Source of the DNA: Streptomyces sp. TLI_235
GTDB taxonomy: Bacteria > Actinomycetota > Actinomycetes > Streptomycetales > Streptomycetaceae
NCBI GenBank assembly: GCA_002300355.1
Contig: NSGV01000003.1
Coordinates: forward strand, 310,001-374,000
Length of the DNA stretch: 64,000 bases
Reading direction: 5' to 3'
Below the pieces are notes generated by a model. The model worked only from the letters and a program-made list of their open reading frames with translations, made no database searches and had not been told where the DNA came from. Positions 59,201-64,000 of the stretch are shown piece by piece (within the stretch, counting starts at the first letter, position 1; each line of letters begins with the position of its first letter). The translations under genes were made by a program, and so were the position numbers.

Positions 59201-60250
59201 GCCCTGACGAACGGCAGCCCGGCGGCGAACAGTCTGCACGCCCCCGCGCACAAGCCGCTGGTCTCCGCGGTGAAGGACGCCGCGGGCCAGAACATGTGCG
59301 CCGACATCGACCACGGCTGGACCTCGAACAACACCGGCGCACTGCTCTTCAACTGCGCCGACAACAGCCCGAACCAGCAGCTCACGCAGGGCACCGACGG
59401 CTCGCTGCACGTGCTCGGCAAGTGCCTGGACGTGTCGAACGCGGCCACCGGCAACGGCTCCTGGGTCAACCTCTTCGACTGCAACAACACGGTGGCCCAG
59501 AAGTGGGTCGCCGGGCCGTACCCGGGCACGCTGGAGAATCCCAACGCGCAGAAGTGCCTGGCCGATCCGGCCGGGGACAACACCCCGGGCAACCACCTGA
59601 TCATCTGGGACTGCCTGAACAACGCCAGCCAGCAGTGGATCTCCGCGCCGACCGCCGCCACCGTGCTGCCGATCGGCCTGAGCCAGGTGGCCTACCCGAC
59701 GGTCGACTCCCCCGGCGACGTCAACGGTGACGACCTGCCGGACCTGCTGACCGTCGGCTCCGACAGCACCCTCACCCAGTACCTCGGCACCGCGGCGGCG
59801 GGCGGCTCGCCGCAGCTCGGCGCGGGCACCCAGCTGAACGTGCCGGCCCCGGTCTCGTACAACTTCAACTCGATGGCCAACCCGACCCGCTGCCTGGACA
59901 ACTGGGGCCCCTCCGAGGGCGGCGCCCTGCGGTTCTACAACTGCTGGAACGGCGCGAGCCAGAAGTTCACCTTCGCCACCGACGGCACCCTGCGCAGCGG
60001 CAACCTCTGTGTGAGCGTCCAGGACGACCGCACCGACAACGGCGCCCCGGTCGTGATGGCGAGCTGCCGCGGCACCACCGGCCAGATCTGGACCCTCAAG
60101 CCCGACGGCGTCCTCTACAACCCCAAGTCCGCCAGGGCCATCGAACTCCCGGGCTGGAACGACGCCAACGGCACCGCCCTCTCCATCTGGGACTACCTCG
60201 GCCCCACCCACACCAACCAGCGCTGGACGATGTTCACCAACACCGCCTGA
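56268..60250 (+). CDS. secreted DNRLRE / ricin-B lectin protein, copy 2 (one-base loss)
   Basis: Second copy of the DNRLRE/ricin-B gene. The signal peptide and N-region are open from 56268. One G is missing from a G run near 56822, where copy 1 reads correctly (LPGVDLKVDVTDQG). From there the frame continues cleanly to 60250. Restoring the base gives 3,984 bp, equal to copy 1 with its three bases restored. Domains and probable role are as for copy 1. The gene ends 19 bp before IS copy 3. Confidence 0.82.
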
Positions 60251-60269
60251 CGCCTACCGCTCCCGGGGG

Positions 60270-61632
60270 CAGGGTCTCGGCAAAGTGACGAATCGTCCGC
60301 TTGGTCACGGTCTGCGGCGGGGTGGGCCGGTCCGGACGTGAAGCAGGCACGGACTTCCAAGATCATGGAGTTCTCTACGCCCCGTGATCCCGCTGGAAGA
60401 CCGTGCCTGCCGCTGCATCATCTCTGATCCCGCCTGCCCTTGACCAGCTCCGCGACCATCCGCCGACCGGGGCAGGAGAGCGCCCTGGCCTGCTGGAACG
60501 ACTCGCCGAGGTGCCCGACCCCCGTGATCCCCGTGGGGTGCGCCACGCCTTGGCGTACGTGCTCGCGCTCGCCGCCACCGCCGTGCTGGCCGGAGCGACC
60601 TCGCTGCTGGCGATCAGCGAGTGGGCCGCCGACGCTCCGCCCGAAGTCCTCGGTCTACTCGGCGCCCGGCGCGATCCACTCACCGGACGCCATCCGGCAC
60701 CCGGTGAAACGACCATCCGCCGGGTCCTGGCCAGGATCGACGGTGACGCACTCGATCGAGCAGTGGGCCGCTGGCTCGCCGACCGCCAACCGCCAAGCCT
60801 TCAGGCCAAGGACCTGCGGGCGGTCGCGGTGGACGGCAAGAGCCTGCGCGGCGCCGCCCGGGCGAGCGGCCGGAGGATCCATCTGCTCGCCGCCCTCGAC
60901 CACACCACGAGCAGTGTCCTCGCCCAGTTGGACGTCGGCGAGAAGACGAACGAGATCACCTGCTTCCAGCCCCTGCTCGACACCGTCGCCGGCCTCGCCG
61001 GCACCGTGGTGACCAGCGACGCGATGCACACCCAGCGCGAGCACGCCGACTATCTGGTCACCGGCCGGTCCGCGCACTACATCGTGATCGCCAAGGGCAA
61101 CCAGAAGAAGCTCCGAAAACAGCTCAAGTCCCTCCCCTGGCATGCGATCCCCTTGCAGGGGCGCACCCGGGAGACCGGGCACGGGCGGGGCGAGACCCGC
61201 CGGATCAAGGTGGCCACCGTGAACAACCTGCTCTTCCCGCACGCCCGCCAGGCGATCCAGCTCAAACGCCGGCGCGTGAACCGCAGGACCGGGAAGATCA
61301 CCATCAAGACGATCTACGCGGTCACCAGCCTGCCCGCCGACCGGGCCACCCCCACACAGCTTGCCGCCCTGATCCGCGGCCACTGGTCCATCGAGGCCCT
61401 GCATCACATCCGCGATGTCACCTTCGCCGAGGACGCCTCCCAACTCCGCACCGGCAACGCGCCCCGAGCGATGGCCACCTGGCGCAACCCGACCATCGGC
61501 GCCCTCCGCATCGCAGGTGTCCACGGCATCGCCACCGCCCTGCGACGCAACGCCCGCGACCCGAAGCGGCCACTCGCGCTCCTCGGTCTCACCTGATCAA
61601 AACGGACATCACGCCACTTTGCCGAGACCCTG
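60270..61632 (+). mobile_element. ISAs1-family insertion sequence, copy 3
   Basis: Same 1,363-bp element, same orientation, ending with the inverted repeat at 61632. Identical to copy 2 at the one variable base (A at 60710). The sequence to its right (CCTTCCCTCC) is unrelated to the right flanks of copies 1 and 2, so this is the right edge of the amplified array. Confidence 0.93.
60403..61596 (+). CDS. ISAs1-family transposase, copy 3
   Basis: A 397-residue transposase identical to copy 2, with all catalytic residues present and GTG start. It closes the IS-A-IS-A-IS array. Confidence 0.93.
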   Translation: MPAAASSLIPPALDQLRDHPPTGAGERPGLLERLAEVPDPRDPRGVRHALAYVLALAATAVLAGATSLLAISEWAADAPPEVLGLLGARRDPLTGRHPAPGETTIRRVLARIDGDALDRAVGRWLADRQPPSLQAKDLRAVAVDGKSLRGAARASGRRIHLLAALDHTTSSVLAQLDVGEKTNEITCFQPLLDTVAGLAGTVVTSDAMHTQREHADYLVTGRSAHYIVIAKGNQKKLRKQLKSLPWHAIPLQGRTRETGHGRGETRRIKVATVNNLLFPHARQAIQLKRRRVNRRTGKITIKTIYAVTSLPADRATPTQLAALIRGHWSIEALHHIRDVTFAEDASQLRTGNAPRAMATWRNPTIGALRIAGVHGIATALRRNARDPKRPLALLGLT

Positions 61633-61798
61633 CCTTCCCTCCGCAGTGGCCTGCGGCAACTTCGCGGCCGGCGGCCGTGCAATCCGCGGATGCCGGCGGC
61701 GTCGGGAAATATGGGAGCACTGGGAACAAGGAGCAGCAGAGGACTGTTGGCATGCCCGCGACATGTTCGGTGTCGTGATGCGACGAAAGGACGAGCCG

Positions 61799-61921
61799 AT
61801 GAAGGTACGCAACTCGCTTCGAGCGCTGAAGGCCAAGCCCGGGTCTCAGGTCGTCCGCCGACGCGGGAAGACCTACGTCGTGAACAAGCGGGACCCGCGG
61901 CTCAAGGCACGTCAGGGCTGA
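61799..61921 (+). CDS. rpmJ: 50S ribosomal protein L36, alternative (C-minus) form
   Basis: A 40-residue protein beginning MKVRNSLRALKAKPGSQVV and ending RDPRLKARQG. It matches the second, zinc-free form of bL36: the four zinc ligands of the standard form (CxxC...C...H) are absent. In Streptomyces such paralogues are usually repressed by Zur and made under zinc shortage so that zinc can be withdrawn from ribosomes. AAAGGA stands 9 bp before the ATG. No clear Zur box was recognised in the 166 bp between the IS end (61632) and the gene. The insertion may have separated it from its usual partners. Confidence 0.88.
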   Translation: MKVRNSLRALKAKPGSQVVRRRGKTYVVNKRDPRLKARQG

Positions 61922-62047
61922 TCGGTCGGGTGCTCGGGCTGCGGGCGGGCCGCCGGATCACCGCGGTCCGAGCGCCCGCGACGGCCCCGGCCCCGAACGT
62001 GCGCGCCGCCCACCGGTGGGGCGCACACCCCGAGCGGACGCCGTCCG

Positions 62048-62500
62048 CTACTCGGCCCAGGGCTCGAAGCCGGTGTCGAGGACGGCGTTCAGCGAGGTGC
62101 GCAGCGCGGCGGCCTCGTCGGCGCCGAAGGCGGTCTCGAACTTCGCCTGCACGTCCTGCCAGAGCGGCGCCGCCTCGGCCAGCCGGGCCCTGCCGTCCGC
62201 GGTGATCGCGGCGATCCGCGCCCGGCGGTCGGTGGGCGCGGGCTCCACCGTCACCAGGCCCTCCCGGGCGAGGGGTTTGAGGTTCGAGGCGAGGGTGGTG
62301 CGGTCCATGGCGATCGACTCGGCGAGGCTGGTGATCGTGGTCTCGCCATGCGTGTTCAGCACTTGCAGGATGCTGAACTGGGTGGACCGGAGTCCGACCG
62401 CGGCGAGGGCCTTGTCGTAGGTGGCGCCGAGGTACCGCGCCGCCTTGCGGAGGGCGAGGTTGTTGCACGGGGGGGCGGTGTTCGCCGGCGCAGGTGTCAT
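62048..62500 (-). CDS. MarR-family transcriptional repressor
   Basis: A 150-residue winged-helix regulator: LRSTQFSILQVLNTHGETTI, SLAESIAMDRTTLASNLKPL as recognition helix region, and GLVTVEPAPTDRRARIAAIT as the wing with its DRR motif. Length and order fit MarR. ATG at 62500 follows GGAGGAGACC. It is divergent from the permease gene at 62663. Two palindromes in the gap are natural operators for autoregulation and control of the permease, the usual MarR-efflux arrangement. Confidence 0.9.
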   Translation of the reverse strand: MTPAPANTAPPCNNLALRKAARYLGATYDKALAAVGLRSTQFSILQVLNTHGETTITSLAESIAMDRTTLASNLKPLAREGLVTVEPAPTDRRARIAAITADGRARLAEAAPLWQDVQAKFETAFGADEAAALRTSLNAVLDTGFEPWAE

Positions 62501-62530
62501 GGTCTCCTCCAAGCCTCCGCCCTCAGGATA

Positions 62531-62544
62531 GGAGCATGTGCTCC
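62531..62544. promoter_or_regulatory. MarR operator candidate 1
   Basis: GGAGCATGTGCTCC, a 14-bp inverted repeat with one central mismatch pair, in the gap between the divergent marR and permease genes. Shares the GAGCATRTGCTC core with the second site 49 bp away. Confidence 0.65.
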
Positions 62545-62579
62545 CACATGCGAGAGTCGCCTTGCCGCTCCCCCAATAC

Positions 62580-62591
62580 GAGCATATGCTC
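62580..62591. promoter_or_regulatory. MarR operator candidate 2
   Basis: GAGCATATGCTC, a perfect 12-bp palindrome, extended as ACGAGCATATGCTCCTA. Same core as the site at 62531. The pair likely controls both divergent genes. Confidence 0.65.
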
Positions 62592-62662
62592 CTATTTATC
62601 GATGGTGCACTGCCGCGGCATACCGCGGCACCCGCACCGACGCCCCACCAGGAAGCCTTGCC

Positions 62663-63733
62663 ATGGTCACCGCCTCCACGTCCGCACCCGAGCACACCCC
62701 CGGATCCGCTGCCACGCCCGAACCCGCTGCGACCCCCGCCCCCGCCGCCTCTCCCGAGCGCCGCCGGGAGACCGTCGGCCGGCCGCCGGTGCGGGCCTGG
62801 CTCCAGCCGGTCGTCATCGCGCTGGTCGTCGCCGCGGCCTTCATTACCTCCTACGTGGGCCTGCAGCGCGACCCGCAGCCCCATCGGCTGCCGATCGCCG
62901 TCACGGGGTCAGTCCTGGCGGACCAGGTGGGCCGGGCGCTCGGCGACAGCGTCGAGGTGCACCCCGTCGCCGACGCCGCGGCCGGACGCCAGGCGGTGGA
63001 GCACGGCGACGTGGTGGCCGCACTCTCCGCCCACGGGCCCGACCGGCTCGGCCTGCAGACCGCGGGGGCCGCCGGGACGTCCACCACGACCGCCGTGACG
63101 CGGCTGGTGAACGCCTACGCCCAGGGCGCGGGCGACCGGGTCAGCACGGTGGACGTCGTACCGCTCGCCCACTTCGACGCCCGCGGCGTGGCCGGCTTCT
63201 ACATGGCCTTCGGCGTGACCCTGGCCGGATTCGTGCTGGGCTCGAACGCGCTCGGCCTGACCGCGCTGCTGCGGCTGCGCCACCGGTTCTGGCTGCTGCT
63301 CGGCACCTCCGCGGCGATCGGCACGGTCGGCGCGGTCATCGCCGGACCGGTCCTCGGGGCGGTGCCCGCTCCCGTCCTGCCGCTGGTGTTCACCCTGTCC
63401 CTGCTGGCCGCGGCGGCGGCCTTCACCACCAAGCTGCTCGGGACCTACCTCGGCCCGGTGGGCATCCCGGTGGCGACGCTGCTGCTGCTGACCGTCGGCA
63501 ACGCCACCAGCGGGGCGACCATCGGTGCCGACCTGCTGCCGGGCGCGGCCCGCGCCGTCTCGGCGTTGCTGCCGCCGGGCGCGGCCGTCCGCGCGATCAG
63601 CGACCTGAGCTACTTCGGCGGCGCCCACCTGGCCGGTCCGGTGGTCACGCTCGGGCTCTGGGCCATCGTCGCCGCGCTCTTGGTCGGCCTGCGTCCCCGG
63701 TTGACCCGGCGCCGGACGGCCGCCACCGCCTGA
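62663..63733 (+). CDS. multi-pass membrane protein, ABC-2/YhgE-type permease-like
   Basis: A 356-residue membrane protein. A Pro/Ala-rich cytoplasmic head of about 45 residues, one N-terminal helix (WLQPVVIALVVAAAFITSY), an extracytoplasmic segment of about 110 residues, then about five membrane helices (GFYMAFGVTLAGFVLGSNAL, FWLLLGTSAAIGTVGAVIAG and later ones). This layout, a helix, an external domain and a helix bundle, is that of ABC-2/YhgE-Pip-type export permeases. No ATPase gene is adjacent in the window. ATG at 62663 follows AGGAAGCC. Under probable MarR control; may export a toxic compound that is the MarR ligand. Confidence 0.75.
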   Translation: MVTASTSAPEHTPGSAATPEPAATPAPAASPERRRETVGRPPVRAWLQPVVIALVVAAAFITSYVGLQRDPQPHRLPIAVTGSVLADQVGRALGDSVEVHPVADAAAGRQAVEHGDVVAALSAHGPDRLGLQTAGAAGTSTTTAVTRLVNAYAQGAGDRVSTVDVVPLAHFDARGVAGFYMAFGVTLAGFVLGSNALGLTALLRLRHRFWLLLGTSAAIGTVGAVIAGPVLGAVPAPVLPLVFTLSLLAAAAAFTTKLLGTYLGPVGIPVATLLLLTVGNATSGATIGADLLPGAARAVSALLPPGAAVRAISDLSYFGGAHLAGPVVTLGLWAIVAALLVGLRPRLTRRRTAATA

Positions 63734-64000
63734 GCGGGGTGCCCGGGCCCGTCAGCCCAGCACGCGGAGGGTGGAAGGCGCCGACCCGAGACGGAACGGG
63801 CTCCATCCCTCATGGGAGTCGCCGCACGGGAGTGCGACTTGCCCATTCCCCCAAGGGTCGCTCTGTGCGGGCCGGGTCGTTCCCGTGGACCGGTCGGCGG
63901 AGTGTCGGCCGGGCACGTCTGTGATCAATCCCGTCCCGCGGCGCACCACCATCCCATCCGGCGGCCGCCCGAAGCGCGAGACACCAGACCGCACCGCACG

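Larger units (their letters stand above)
45860..60269. repeat. unit 2 of the 14.4-kb tandem duplication (IS + block A)
   Basis: Direct repeat of 31453-45859, followed by a third IS copy at 60270. Block A here spans 47223-60269. Apart from single-base indels clustered at about 51.3-57.4 kb no differences were noticed. Confidence 0.93.

Noticed and set aside
31445..61645. Composite transposon with target-site duplication
   Set aside because: The 8-10 bp left of IS copy 1 (CGGTACTG) and right of copy 3 (CCTTCCCT) do not match, so a single transposition of the whole array is not supported. Homologous recombination between IS copies fits better.
1..64000. tRNA or rRNA genes
   Set aside because: Scanning for T-loop-like GGTTCGAATCC blocks with plausible acceptor stems, and for rRNA landmarks, gave nothing convincing.

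Overview
The window is very GC-rich, with GTG starts, 4-bp ATGA/GTGA gene overlaps, Streptomyces-style RHS/DNRLRE proteins, a SUKH-3 immunity protein and many helix-turn-helix regulators of actinobacterial type. It looks like a chromosomal or large-plasmid accessory region of a Streptomyces or Kitasatospora relative. No tRNA, rRNA or CRISPR array was found.

Layout. (1) 0.2-5.5 kb: a small DUF5988-like gene and three IPT/TIG-repeat genes in a row with 2, 3 and 7 repeats. (2) 5.7-13.9 kb: an insertion-sequence graveyard (two dead ISAs1-type elements, an IS3-type relic, a DDE relic) with islands of intact genes: a small secreted protein, a collagen-like Gly-X-Y protein with about 17 copies of a 36-bp repeat, and a SnoaL-like protein. 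It also holds GC-rich tandem repeats without genes. (3) 14.1-27.9 kb: the metabolic core. A HAD hydrolase and an XRE/TPR regulator flank a tightly packed run of genes: a double-PTPS QueD-like protein, QueE, a phosphoribosyltransferase, a glycosyltransferase, FolE, a thymidylate-kinase-like enzyme, a radical SAM protein, a DegT aminotransferase and a DEDDh exonuclease. A NUDIX gene lies opposite, then come an unknown protein, a PEP-synthase-like dikinase fragment, a HAD phosphatase and a PIG-L deacetylase. FolE, QueD and QueE together make 7-carboxy-7-deazaguanine. QueC, Tgt and Dpd genes are not in the window, so the base may be handed to the phosphoribosyltransferase to build a modified nucleotide. 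This is an inference. (4) 28.1-31.4 kb: small regulatory and hypothetical genes.

(5) 31.45-61.63 kb: the most striking structure, IS-A-IS-A-IS. Three nearly identical 1,363-bp ISAs1-family elements, all in the same orientation, bracket two copies of a 13.04-kb block A. Each A carries, on the minus strand, a 2.7-kilo-residue RHS polymorphic toxin (signal peptide, RHS repeats, two embedded ricin-B lectin regions, RHS core, PT-HINT autoprotease, deaminase-like C-terminus). Its stop codon abuts the start of a SUKH-3-like immunity gene. Divergently, each A carries a secreted 1,327-residue DNRLRE/ricin-B protein. The two A copies differ only by scattered one-base insertions or deletions that break the frames at different places. 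Merging them gives one uninterrupted ORF per gene, so most frameshifts are probably sequence errors.

(6) 61.8-63.7 kb: an alternative ribosomal protein L36, then a MarR repressor divergent from a membrane permease with two palindromic operators between them.
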